DNA of 15,688 nt from SZUA-359 sp039809125. GTDB lineage: Bacteria > Patescibacteriota > Saccharimonadia > Saccharimonadales > Saccharimonadaceae. Position 1 is the first letter of the stretch, and every line of letters starts with the position of its first letter. Below are positions 1 to 6,649 of the stretch, in pieces. A program made the position numbers and the translations under genes. The stretch spans positions 1-15,688 of the forward strand of contig JBDHUM010000021.1 of NCBI GenBank assembly GCA_039809125.1, read 5' to 3'. The notes under the pieces were generated by a model. The model made no database searches. It saw only the letters and a program-made list of their open reading frames with translations, and was not told the DNA's origin.

Positions 1-30
1 GCCCGCGCAGGCGTTGGGGCTGAGCTTTAG

Positions 31-132
31 CACTTCGTGCTAAAATAGGTTCTAGCGTAGTCGTAAAAAGCTACCAAGAACAAACTTTTCGGAATATTAC
101 AGCTACGCTAGAACCTATTTTAGTGCGAAGTG
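31..132. repeat. Long imperfect inverted repeat (2 x 30 bp, 42-bp spacer)
   Basis: Bases 31-60 and 103-132 are reverse complements at 28 of 30 positions, with a 42-nt spacer. Weaker complementarity (an AGCC block and a CGCCT block, with small gaps) continues outward to about 10 and 147. The left arm also contains its own 8-bp hairpin (26-33 with 37-44, triloop TTC). No T-run follows either arm, so it does not look like a terminator. It lies downstream of the hydroxyacid dehydrogenase on the minus strand. It could be a structured RNA, a small non-autonomous element or a recombination scar. The repeat is seen directly; its role is unknown. Confidence 0.75.
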
Positions 133-237
133 ACGAGCCAAGCGCCTATCTAAAAACCCATTTGCATATTTTTTGAAGCCACCGACTTTTTTATTTCGGC
201 CACGCATTACCACTTGTTTGGTGAATATCTCATGCAA
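115..237 (-). other. Possible short ORF or decayed gene fragment (40 codons)
   Basis: A minus-strand frame opens after a TAA at 241-243. It can start at TTG 237 or ATG 207 and ends at a TAG inside the right arm of the inverted repeat. The peptide is basic (RGRNKK, FKKYANGFLDRR). There is no convincing ribosome binding site. A neighbouring frame upstream encodes a short continuation broken by a stop, which would fit a frameshifted remnant. I do not recognise a family. The rest of 1-302 shows no gene, only the inverted repeat and a small CAGAT/ATCTG hairpin at 248-262. Confidence 0.15.
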
Positions 238-302
238 GATTTAACGCCAGATACGTCATCTGACAATAGGGCTATTTGCTTGATGAAGATCGTTGTAGTT
301 CA

Positions 303-1235
303 TTAAGCGTCAGCGTGTCTAACGACATTTATAGGTTTACCATTTAGGCAGGACTGTAAGTTGGCAAGTATCTCTGCACCTTGCTTGTCGTTTATTTCTT
401 CTGTGTTATACGCAATATGTGGCGTAGCCACAACATTCGGCAATTTTGCTAACTCAACTATTGTATCGCTCGGCACGCCCGCTAAAGGTTCGCCATCAAA
501 GACATCAAGACCTGCACCGCGAATTTTCTTATTTTTTAGTAGCTCAATAAGCGCTCTTTGGTCGGTAACCGCACCACGACCAACGTTTATCAGGACGGCT
601 GTAGATTTCAACAGATTTAGGCGGCGTTCGTCTATGAGATTACGAGTGCCGTCATTGAGTGGAGTGCAGATAACGACAAAGTCAGAATTGCTAATCAACG
701 CATCTATTTCACCAGCGGTTGATTTTGAGTTCACAAAGCTCACGTCTAAACCGAGTGCAGCAGCAGTTTTCTCAATTCGCCTACCAATATTACCATACCC
801 AATCAAGCCCAGTTTTTTGTCAGCAAGTTCATAACCAACGAGCGTTTGCGGATTCCACTTACCAGCGCGGAGTTCGTCCACGCCAGTGATGAGATTACGA
901 TTTACTGCCATAAGCAGACTAATTGCATGCTCAGCAACGGCTTGGCTGTTGAAAGTCGGGCAATTAAGCGTTGTTATACCTTTGCTGGCGGCGTATTCGG
1001 TGTCTATCCACTCATAACCAACAGCAGGTACTACGATATATTTTAGATTTGGTGCAGCATCAATAACGTCAGGTGTAATGTCTACATAACTAGCAGTTAT
1101 GATTTCCGCGTTTTCTATGCGGTTCTTGAGCTCGTCCGAATCGGGCAAATCGTCAAAAACATCCGCACCAAGTTTTTTAATCTCGTTTTTGTAGTCGTCA
1201 GAAATGTTTACCTTATCTGGTATAACTATTTTCAT
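303..1235 (-). CDS. D-isomer-specific 2-hydroxyacid dehydrogenase, NAD-dependent
   Basis: A cytosolic NAD(H)-dependent enzyme of the D-2-hydroxyacid dehydrogenase superfamily (D-lactate, glycerate, hydroxypyruvate and phosphoglycerate dehydrogenases). It is 310 aa, the usual single-unit length. The substrate-binding part comes first (about 1-98), then the Rossmann domain with the dinucleotide motif GYGNIG at 146-151. The catalytic Arg (INVGRGAVTD, R220), Glu (DVFDGEPL, E249) and His (ATPHIAYN, H273) are all present, so the enzyme should be active. There is no C-terminal ACT domain, so it is not the long form of SerA. The exact substrate cannot be read from sequence; D-lactate formation in fermentation is one reasonable guess. 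An upstream in-frame start would add 23 residues, but ATG 1235 is preferred because the family fold begins there (MKIVIPDK) and a TATAAT box lies 6 nt before it. It is separated from the M23 gene by about 125 bp and is probably transcribed alone. Confidence 0.88.
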   Translation of the reverse strand: MKIVIPDKVNISDDYKNEIKKLGADVFDDLPDSDELKNRIENAEIITASYVDITPDVIDAAPNLKYIVVPAVGYEWIDTEYAASKGITTLNCPTFNSQAVAEHAISLLMAVNRNLITGVDELRAGKWNPQTLVGYELADKKLGLIGYGNIGRRIEKTAAALGLDVSFVNSKSTAGEIDALISNSDFVVICTPLNDGTRNLIDERRLNLLKSTAVLINVGRGAVTDQRALIELLKNKKIRGAGLDVFDGEPLAGVPSDTIVELAKLPNVVATPHIAYNTEEINDKQGAEILANLQSCLNGKPINVVRHADA

Positions 1236-1241
1236 ATCGTC

Positions 1242-1250
1242 ATTATAACA
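1242..1250 (-). promoter_or_regulatory. Extended -10 promoter, leaderless start of the hydroxyacid dehydrogenase
   Basis: Read on the minus strand this is TGT-TATAAT, a perfect -10 hexamer with a TGn extension, followed by 6 nt and then the ATG at 1235. Initiation 6-7 nt after the box would start the mRNA at or next to the A of the start codon. No clear -35 box is visible at 17 nt. Confidence 0.6.
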
Positions 1251-1360
1251 GACTTTCTCTCTTGTATGTCTCTTGCGATATAGCGCATGTGCAGGTTTGG
1301 ACACGTTGTTGTTTCGGCTTATGTGGAACGTGACTCATCTGAAGTAAGTTAAATGCTTTA

Positions 1361-1894
1361 TTAGGGTACTGTGGCACCAGGAACGACGGCATTCGTTGAA
1401 ATGATAGCCGGGTCAGAACTGTTATAGCCCCGTCCTTGTGCTATTTCCACGCCGTCAAAAGCGATCGGAATAAAGTTACCGTAACGCAAAACTGCCATAT
1501 GTAGATGAGCACGCGTACCTGGAGATCCAGTGTTACCGACATGAGCAATTATTTGGCCTACACTAACTGTATCACCTACCGAGACCACAATATCTTTTAG
1601 GTGTCCATAACGCGTTATTATACCCTGTCCGTGATCAAGGCTGAGAATATTTCCCGCCTCAGCGCCGACACTAATGTTTGTAACAGTTCCGTCGGCAGGG
1701 GCTAGTACGGGTTGACCATAATCACTATTTTCTGGCCAGTGATTAAAATCGGTTGGTAAACTACTTGTGCCAACATGATTGTCACGAGTTGAAGCTGTCC
1801 AGCGCTGACCGCGAGCAAATGGAGCTTTCAAAATAACGGCTGCTGAGGAAGTGCTTTTGCGTGATCGAAAAAGACGCCTCGCGCCAACACTCAT
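1361..1894 (-). CDS. M23-family metallopeptidase (LytM/peptidoglycan endopeptidase-like)
   Basis: An M23 peptidase domain; the family uses zinc to cut peptidoglycan cross-bridges. Of 177 residues, the domain covers about 30-150. Visible motifs are the first metal motif H40...D49 (DNHVGTSSLPTDFN), the core around PVLAPADGTV (62-71), the YGH segment (H98) and the final HLH motif (RAHLHMAVL, H130 and H132). The metal ligands therefore look intact. The oddity is the N-terminus: from the first ATG there is no signal peptide or membrane anchor (MSVGARRLFRSRKST), although the substrate is outside the membrane. The same frame stays open without a stop further upstream but offers no good start. A strong AGGAG at 1944-1948 serves a different short frame whose TGA overlaps this ATG. 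The start is therefore uncertain, and a lost or unrecognised secretion signal is possible. It lies 56 bp after the TPR gene and is probably co-transcribed with it. Confidence 0.78.
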   Translation of the reverse strand: MSVGARRLFRSRKSTSSAAVILKAPFARGQRWTASTRDNHVGTSSLPTDFNHWPENSDYGQPVLAPADGTVTNISVGAEAGNILSLDHGQGIITRYGHLKDIVVSVGDTVSVGQIIAHVGNTGSPGTRAHLHMAVLRYGNFIPIAFDGVEIAQGRGYNSSDPAIISTNAVVPGATVP

Positions 1895-1938
1895 GTTGAG
1901 AGCCTTACTGCATGAACTGAATGTGGTAGTTGTGTCAC
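1891..1938 (-). CDS. Possible 15-codon leader ORF coupled to the M23 gene
   Basis: AGGAG (1944-1948) is followed by 5 nt and a GTG at 1938. The frame runs 15 codons to a TGA that overlaps the M23 start as ATGA (1891-1894). The spacing is ideal for initiation, and the overlap would allow translational coupling. It could equally be chance, or a sign that the true M23 start has been misread. No family is recognisable in such a short peptide. Confidence 0.3.
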   Translation of the reverse strand: MTQLPHSVHAVRLST

Positions 1939-1950
1939 TGCAACTCCTAT

Positions 1951-2607
1951 CTATATCGTTGCACGATTTTGTTGTGAAACACGTTTAGCTGTGTTTTCTT
2001 TGTTCGCTAAATCCATGAGCCGCTGTCGTATTGCGGCAGCATCTTCAGCACGCTGATAACGCTCGTACGTATCAGCTAAAATATTGTACGATTGCACACT
2101 TGGCTCAAGAGATATGGCTCGTTCCAACGCGGAAAACATTTTTTTAGTATTGCCGAGCTTTTCTTGCACTTTTGCATACGCGATGTGTCGGGAGGCTTGT
2201 GCCTCATCCATTTCTAATGCTTGCTCAAAAGCCTGAGCCGCTTTCTCGTACTGCTCAGTTTCATAGTAAATCAGACCAACATTGTGTAGGCTTGAAGCGC
2301 TCGGCTCAAGGCTTTGAGCAATTTCAAAACATTCGATCGCATCTTTGAAAGCTTTCTGCTTTGCGTAGATAATACCCAATCGATTGTACGCTGTTGCATT
2401 ACGCTCATCTACGCGTAGAATTGTCAGCAATGCCTTTTCTGCCCGTAAATATTTACGATCACGTAAAGATTCTTGCACGATATCCCACAATTTATCAATT
2501 TTTTCAGAAAGACGATGTGGAATGTCAGGGGTCAGTTCATCAACTACATTACGGTAAACCATGAAGCCACCGAGTGCGATCAAAAGTAATAATCCAATCA
2601 TGCTCAT
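1951..2607 (-). CDS. Membrane-anchored TPR-repeat protein
   Basis: A 218-aa protein with one N-terminal membrane helix (about 4-22, MIGLLLLIALGGFMVYR). The remainder is made of tetratricopeptide helices, likely facing the cytoplasm or the outer face as a protein-binding scaffold. Typical TPR signatures occur in tandem: RAEKALLTILRVDERNATAYNRLG, KDAIECFEIAQSLEPSASSLHNVG and KAAQAFEQALEMDE, followed by a more divergent pair near 160-200. No enzymatic motif is visible. The start is taken as ATG 2607; ATG 2601 is an alternative and an upstream TTG at 2622 is unlikely. The 5' end overlaps the stop region of holB, and a TGC-TACAAT box lies within the last codons of holB. Transcription may therefore come both from the trpS operon and from this internal promoter. 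The partner is unknown. Confidence 0.8.
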   Translation of the reverse strand: MSMIGLLLLIALGGFMVYRNVVDELTPDIPHRLSEKIDKLWDIVQESLRDRKYLRAEKALLTILRVDERNATAYNRLGIIYAKQKAFKDAIECFEIAQSLEPSASSLHNVGLIYYETEQYEKAAQAFEQALEMDEAQASRHIAYAKVQEKLGNTKKMFSALERAISLEPSVQSYNILADTYERYQRAEDAAAIRQRLMDLANKENTAKRVSQQNRATI

Positions 2608-2608
2608 C

Positions 2609-3439
2609 TTATTGTAGCACAAGTTTCATAGCAGTCAGTTTTGTATTGGCGTTCATCGTAAGTTGTTCACTAAAGTCGACGTAATGGTCTAAACTGACCA
2701 TGTAATCGCTCGTCGGTGTTTGTTCGTTAAGGTGCTTTAGTATCTGAATACAACCATCAATAAATTGTAACAAATCAGCACGGTTTGAAGTGTATGGCAG
2801 TACGGTGATTAGCCTCTCGTAGGCATTGCGGCTACTAACAAACTGCTTAGCTGATGACATCATGGATATGTAATTTTGAAGCATTTCAGGTTGGTTGGCT
2901 AATTGCGTTAAGAGCGCAGGCCTACCGCTAGCAGCAAAAAACAACTGACGTTTTTGATCTCTTGATAGGTGTGAAAAGCCGTCTAGTAGTTGCTGCGATT
3001 GCTTAGATGACGTTCTTGGTATATGGTACGAAGCTAATCGAGAGCGAATAGTTGGTAGTAAAAGATCTGGTGTATTGGCAGTTAAAATAAAACTAACGTT
3101 TCTCGGGGGCTCTTCCAAGAGTTTGAGCAATGCATTTTGGGCTGAATGTCCCATCGTATCAGCGTGGTTAATCAACACCACGTGTTCACGTTTACTAGCC
3201 CGTCGGGTCTGTTCGTATAACAAGCGAATAGCGTCAATGCTGATACTACCCTTCTTTTCATCGATCTCACCTTTTGTCGTATGTGGTGAAATCTCTGTCT
3301 CTATGATTGGAGCAATGTGCTTAGCTATGTGAGATAATCCGATACCATCTTCCCCGTGGAGTAATATCGCCACTGGGCGACTCATCTGCAACTGCCTTAG
3401 CTGCTGTTCAAAACTAGAGGCCACAAGTAGTCTATTCAT
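2609..3439 (-). CDS. holB: DNA polymerase III subunit delta' (clamp-loader, HolB-like)
   Basis: A 276-aa AAA+ clamp-loader subunit that helps load the sliding clamp during replication. Visible landmarks are the P-loop position LLHGEDGIGLSHIA (27-39), the Walker-B-like strand HVVLINHADTM (86-96), the family hallmark AQNALLKLLEEPP (100-112) with NVSFILTAN, and the SRx motif TIRSRLASY (130-138) that supplies the arginine finger. The P-loop lysine is replaced by leucine (GEDGIGLS, L35). This matches delta' subunits that do not bind ATP and separates it from the ATP-hydrolysing DnaX. ATG 3439 is chosen because the domain begins there (MNRLLVASSFEQQL). The longer upstream frame overlaps the pseudouridine synthase and adds unrelated residues. 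It lies 1 bp after the upstream gene, with AAGAG 5 nt before the ATG, inside the trpS operon. Confidence 0.85.
   Translation of the reverse strand: MNRLLVASSFEQQLRQLQMSRPVAILLHGEDGIGLSHIAKHIAPIIETEISPHTTKGEIDEKKGSISIDAIRLLYEQTRRASKREHVVLINHADTMGHSAQNALLKLLEEPPRNVSFILTANTPDLLLPTIRSRLASYHIPRTSSKQSQQLLDGFSHLSRDQKRQLFFAASGRPALLTQLANQPEMLQNYISMMSSAKQFVSSRNAYERLITVLPYTSNRADLLQFIDGCIQILKHLNEQTPTSDYMVSLDHYVDFSEQLTMNANTKLTAMKLVLQ
2611..2619 (-). promoter_or_regulatory. Possible internal promoter for the TPR gene
   Basis: On the minus strand this reads TGC-TACAAT, an extended -10 hexamer, inside the last codons of holB. It lies 3 nt before ATG 2607 and 9 nt before ATG 2601, so it does not have the exact 6-nt spacing of the four leaderless genes. 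Initiation would give a zero-to-very-short leader. Confidence 0.35.
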
Positions 3440-3440
3440 A

Positions 3441-4601
3441 TTAACTCTTGGTAAGCGTATTAAACTCCGGCGGAACTGGTGCATTAAACGATTGAAGTAT
3501 TTTTGATGTTGGCAACGCAATTACGAGCCTGAATGCATGAAGATACATACGATCAGCCGGTTTTCCGTAGACAGCGTCGCCATGAACTGGCGTACCTATA
3601 TACGCCATGTGTACTCTAATTTGATGAGTCCGGCCGGTTCTGGGTCGCAACTCAACTAAGCTATGCTTTCCATTTGTTTGCAAAACAGTGTATTCGGTTT
3701 GCGCAAGCTTACCGCTAGCAGCTACCTTGAACGTGCCTGGTTTTGCACTACTACGCGCAATCGGAAGATCAATAATCGCGTGCTTTTGCTTCGGTATACC
3801 ATCAACAACTGCATAGTAAATCTTTTCCACTTTGCGGCTGGCAAATTGTTGTTTTAAAAAATCGAGAGCCTGGAGCGTACGCGCGCCGATAAGTACTCCC
3901 GACGTCTCACGATCGAGCCGATGTACAATACCTGGGCGCTCAGGATCGCCATCATCCAAACTTAGCGGCCGTAAGAACTCAGCTATTGTAAATTCGTGGT
4001 CACGCGGATTTTTTGCATGAGTCAATAGCCCGGCAGGCTTATTCACAACAACAACTGAATCGTCTTTGTAGATAATCGATAACTTTTGCGTAGAGTAATC
4101 TGGAGCGTCTGGTAAATTAGTTTGAACATTAGAGTCGATATCAACTTCAGTACTTGGCTGGGTGACTATCTTTCCGTTTATAGTGATGTATCCGTCCTTA
4201 ATATTTTTTTGCCAGCTGCTACGTGATATGTTCGGGTATGTTGTAGCCAGATAGCTATCGAGCCGTCTCTGCGTGCTATTAAAGTGAAACAAATAGCAAT
4301 CCTTTCCCTTGTACGGCATGCCGCACGTCTGAACACTGCTGAGTGGGTTCTTGACCAAGCTTCCCTTTCGTCCCGGCATTTCTTTTAATATTTGTTCGGT
4401 AATATATAGCTCGTCGTCTTCTGCGGTATCATCAAACAGCAAGCCATACTCGTCTTTCTTATATCTAAATGAGGCTAGCACATTAGTTGGACTAGGATTC
4501 GATACATTTAAACGTTCAATCTTTTTAGATGTATCATCACCGCTGCCAGTAATATTGAACGCCCTCAGTAATTTGATGCAATCTTGTGTTGAGACTTTCA
4601 T
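3441..4601 (-). CDS. RluA/RluD-family pseudouridine synthase with S4 domain and N-terminal extension
   Basis: It isomerises specific uridines of rRNA (or tRNA) to pseudouridine. The 386-aa chain has three parts. Residues 1-108 are an extension I do not recognise. An S4 RNA-binding domain follows at about 111-160 (QRRLDSYLATTYP..., GYITINGKIV). The RluA catalytic domain runs from about 172 to the end, with HRLDRETSG at 227-235 and the nucleophile D230, then KIYYAVVDG and RTGRTHQIRVH. Typical RluD proteins start directly with the S4 domain and are about 320 aa, so the extension is additional. Its start is well fixed: ATG 4601 directly follows the trpS TAG with no gap and no other start is needed. 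holB follows after 1 bp, so the gene sits in the middle of the trpS operon. The exact rRNA target cannot be told from sequence. Confidence 0.88.
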   Translation of the reverse strand: MKVSTQDCIKLLRAFNITGSGDDTSKKIERLNVSNPSPTNVLASFRYKKDEYGLLFDDTAEDDELYITEQILKEMPGRKGSLVKNPLSSVQTCGMPYKGKDCYLFHFNSTQRRLDSYLATTYPNISRSSWQKNIKDGYITINGKIVTQPSTEVDIDSNVQTNLPDAPDYSTQKLSIIYKDDSVVVVNKPAGLLTHAKNPRDHEFTIAEFLRPLSLDDGDPERPGIVHRLDRETSGVLIGARTLQALDFLKQQFASRKVEKIYYAVVDGIPKQKHAIIDLPIARSSAKPGTFKVAASGKLAQTEYTVLQTNGKHSLVELRPRTGRTHQIRVHMAYIGTPVHGDAVYGKPADRMYLHAFRLVIALPTSKILQSFNAPVPPEFNTLTKS

Positions 4602-5642
4602 CTAAGTGCCTTTTGGCCGTATACCGATCGCTTGCTGCACGCGTAGGAGTGTCTCGTTTGCGACTGTATTCATTGCAAGTTCTGAAGATTCTAGTTTTGC
4701 TTGGATTAGTGAATCGTCAACTCTTTTAAGCTGATCTTGGAAGTTAGTCAAAAATTGGCCCATTTCACTCGCTACTATTTGCTTGAAATCACCGTAACGT
4801 TGGTTAGATTTATGCTCAGCTTCAACTATTAGAGGAGTTGTACCACGTAGGAGCGCCAAAATATCAATTAAATTAGTGATACCAGGTTGATTTTGCTTAT
4901 CGTAGTTTATGCTTGCCTTGTCGTCGGTAGTTGCGCTCATGATTTTTTTGGCAGCATCATCAGGATTATCATTCAAAAATATAATTCCCTTGCCGGTTTC
5001 GTCGCTTTTACTCATTTTTTTACCGGGGTCTTGTAAATCTTTAATACGTAAACCTTGATCTTTACCAAAAAACTTGTGCTGTTTGGCCACAGGTTCTGGC
5101 ACTACAAAAAGGTTGCCAAAACGGTTGTTCATACGCTCTGCAAGTTCTCGGGTTATTTCAAGATGTTGCGTTTGATCATCGCCAACCGGCACATACTGTG
5201 CATTATAGAGTAAGATATCGCTGGCCATTAGGACAGGATAGTCGAACAGGCCAACACTTACTCGCTCGTGTGACAATCTCGCAGACTTGTCCTTAAACTG
5301 AGTCATCCTTTCCATTTCGCCAAATCCAGTAAAGTTGTTTAGTAGCACTGTCAGCTCGCTATGAGCAGGTATAAAGCTTTGACGGTATAAATGGATCGAG
5401 TCGTTATCAAGCGGTAAGCCGGCAGCTGCGTAAACCCGTGCATTGTTCATGATGCTTGGGTAAAGTTGTGAATGATCAATTGGCGTGGTAAAACTGTGAA
5501 GATCAGGAATAAACAAATTAATACAAAACTCTTTAGCACGGGCTTTGGCCATGTCGATTAACGGTAGCATTGCACCAAAGTAATTACCAATATGTAAGTC
5601 GTTGTTGGCGCGTATGCCAGTTAGAATGACAGGCTTAGACAT
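4602..5642 (-). CDS. trpS: Tryptophan--tRNA ligase
   Basis: A class I aminoacyl-tRNA synthetase that charges tRNA(Trp) in the cytosol. It is 346 aa, the usual TrpRS length. The HIGH-type motif is HIGN at 17-20, in the TrpRS-typical setting ILTGIRANNDLHIGNYFGA. The second signature KMSKS is at 209-213 (DPGKKMSKSDETGKG). The VPVGDDQTQHLEITRELAE segment (151-169) is characteristic of TrpRS rather than TyrRS. A TATAAT box 6 nt before ATG 5642 and the absence of a Shine-Dalgarno sequence point to a leaderless mRNA. trpS appears to be the first gene of a tightly packed group running through the pseudouridine synthase, holB, the TPR protein and probably the M23 peptidase. No T-box or Trp-codon leader is visible in the 36-bp gap to the tyrA-like gene. 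Confidence 0.95.
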   Translation of the reverse strand: MSKPVILTGIRANNDLHIGNYFGAMLPLIDMAKARAKEFCINLFIPDLHSFTTPIDHSQLYPSIMNNARVYAAAGLPLDNDSIHLYRQSFIPAHSELTVLLNNFTGFGEMERMTQFKDKSARLSHERVSVGLFDYPVLMASDILLYNAQYVPVGDDQTQHLEITRELAERMNNRFGNLFVVPEPVAKQHKFFGKDQGLRIKDLQDPGKKMSKSDETGKGIIFLNDNPDDAAKKIMSATTDDKASINYDKQNQPGITNLIDILALLRGTTPLIVEAEHKSNQRYGDFKQIVASEMGQFLTNFQDQLKRVDDSLIQAKLESSELAMNTVANETLLRVQQAIGIRPKGT

Positions 5643-5648
5643 ACTGTT

Positions 5649-5654
5649 ATTATA
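5649..5654 (-). promoter_or_regulatory. -10 box of the trpS operon, leaderless
   Basis: TATAAT on the minus strand, exactly 6 nt before the trpS ATG at 5642. There is no TG extension (CGC precedes the box) and no clear -35. It lies in the 36-bp gap after the tyrA-like gene and would start transcription at the start codon. Confidence 0.55.
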
Positions 5655-5678
5655 GCGTAAGTACAGATGAATGAGTAG

Positions 5679-6404
5679 TTACAATTGCTCAATCTTCTGG
5701 TGAACTGCATTTGCTTGCTCAATAAATAACTCACGCATAGCACTGGCATATGGATTATATTTCTCTACCGTCGCAAATAAATCATTGCTTTGGAGGTTGT
5801 CTAGCTGTACTAAATCGAGCATTTCTTCAAAGTAACCAGTGCTTAGTTGAAAAGACGGAATATTCATTTCTCCCAGTGTACGGCCAACAAAAAAGGTTAA
5901 TGCATGAATCCAGGCCATTTCTTTATCGTGCTGTTCGGCGCTCATTTCAATGATGTGTAATCCCATGTGCCTTTCAAAAACATCACGCAAAGGTTGTGTG
6001 TTGGGCGTATTTTGGCTACACCATACCAGCTGTTTGCCCACTGCGTCTTGCGCGACAGGCACCGAGTTTGGTCCGAATAGCGGATGGGTCGAGACGAACT
6101 GACAAATACCACTGAAGTATTGAGACAGCAGCTCAGTTGAACGTATTTTTATCGAGCAAACGTCCACAACAATGGTTGCACTTTTAACATAGGCTGCAAG
6201 CTGCTGGCAAACTATTGCCATTGATGAAAACGGCACCGCCAAGAAAACAATATCAGCGCGTGCAGCCTCTTCAATCACCCCATAATGTAATTGGCCGGTG
6301 TCGGTTTTTTTATGTGGATCAACAACTAAAATGGTTTCATTCTGGGGTAGTAATTTCGCTAGTAACTTTCCAAAATCTCCAAAACCAATAATGGCAAACT
6401 TCAT
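5679..6404 (-). CDS. Prephenate/arogenate dehydrogenase family protein (TyrA-like)
   Basis: The family oxidatively decarboxylates prephenate or arogenate in tyrosine synthesis using NAD(P). The N-terminal Rossmann fold carries GFGDFG at 7-12 and an acidic residue after the second strand (VVDPHKK, D29), which would favour NAD. The family's active-site loop HPLFGPNS is present with H107. The helical dimerisation part follows (AEQHDKEMAWIHALTFFVGRTL). At 241 aa it is shorter than most bacterial TyrA, and it has no chorismate mutase or ACT domain; plant-type arogenate dehydrogenases share this short form. No other aromatic pathway gene is in the window, so whether it makes tyrosine or acts on another substrate is open. 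ATG 6404 is supported by a TATACT box 6 nt upstream. The gene is monocistronic or reads into trpS. Confidence 0.8.
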   Translation of the reverse strand: MKFAIIGFGDFGKLLAKLLPQNETILVVDPHKKTDTGQLHYGVIEEAARADIVFLAVPFSSMAIVCQQLAAYVKSATIVVDVCSIKIRSTELLSQYFSGICQFVSTHPLFGPNSVPVAQDAVGKQLVWCSQNTPNTQPLRDVFERHMGLHIIEMSAEQHDKEMAWIHALTFFVGRTLGEMNIPSFQLSTGYFEEMLDLVQLDNLQSNDLFATVEKYNPYASAMRELFIEQANAVHQKIEQL

Positions 6405-6410
6405 GGCTAC

Positions 6411-6419
6411 AGTATAGCA
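6411..6419 (-). promoter_or_regulatory. Extended -10 promoter of the tyrA-like gene, leaderless
   Basis: The minus strand reads TGC-TATACT, followed by 6 nt and ATG 6404. This is identical in layout to the promoter of the divergent gene at 6860-6868. There is no usable -35, consistent with an extended -10 promoter. Confidence 0.55.
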
Positions 6420-6423
6420 TGAT

Positions 6424-6435
6424 GTGTTATAACAC
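6424..6435. promoter_or_regulatory. Perfect 12-bp palindrome upstream of the tyrA-like promoter
   Basis: GTGTTATAACAC is a perfect palindrome ending 4 bp before the TGC extension of the -10 element, in the spacer/-35 zone of that promoter and after the stop of the 64-aa gene. The position would suit a repressor operator. Its core TTATAA may also be coincidental in AT-rich promoter DNA. Confidence 0.25.
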
Positions 6436-6454
6436 CCTCTTGGAGTGAGATACT

Positions 6455-6649
6455 TTAAAATCCTGCTTTTTCATGTTGATTAATAAAGCTAAATCCATCC
6501 GGATGTATTGTGCCGACTCTGTGTGGCCTGGGAAGGTCATTAAACGTATCCGTCGCGGCAACTTCCCCAATTGCTATTTTCGTTGCCTCCCGAGTTGGCT
6601 GTTCGACTGATGACTCTTGGTCTGTACGAGTCTTCTCGTGTGTACTCAT
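6455..6649 (-). CDS. Hypothetical 64-aa protein behind a structured leader
   Basis: I do not recognise this protein. It is a soluble 64-residue chain with no membrane helix. The first half is rich in T, E, Q and S (THEKTRTDQESSVEQPTREA) and probably disordered. The second half contains a short possible beta-like segment, HRVGTIHPDGFSFINQHEK. ATG 6649 is preferred over the longer frame because AGGAG (6657-6661) lies 7 nt before it. Unlike its neighbours it is not leaderless: a promoter at 6805-6833 gives a leader of about 150 nt with an intrinsic terminator 26 nt before the start codon. That suggests regulated expression, or that the main product is the short terminated RNA. A plausible small gene, but the function is unknown. 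Confidence 0.6.
   Translation of the reverse strand: MSTHEKTRTDQESSVEQPTREATKIAIGEVAATDTFNDLPRPHRVGTIHPDGFSFINQHEKAGF

Noticed and set aside
27..29. CRISPR array or insertion sequence anywhere in the window.
   Set aside because: No regularly spaced direct repeats and no transposase-like reading frame were seen.
10..147. Integron attC-like site, because of the long imperfect inverted repeat beginning with GCGTTGGGG.
   Set aside because: The right end does not supply a matching RYYYAAC core site, and no integrase or cassette array is seen.
1..302. tRNA, tmRNA or RNase P RNA in the left intergenic region.
   Set aside because: No cloverleaf, CCA end, TPsiC arm or conserved RNase P cores could be found; only the inverted repeat stands out.
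361..834. Plus-strand frame of 157 codons over the hydroxyacid dehydrogenase.
   Set aside because: It lies wholly antisense to a gene with intact catalytic motifs and starts at TTG without a ribosome binding site; the composition is that of a shadow frame.
3440..3520. Longer start for holB.
   Set aside because: The extra 27 residues overlap the pseudouridine synthase in another frame and precede the normal family N-terminus.
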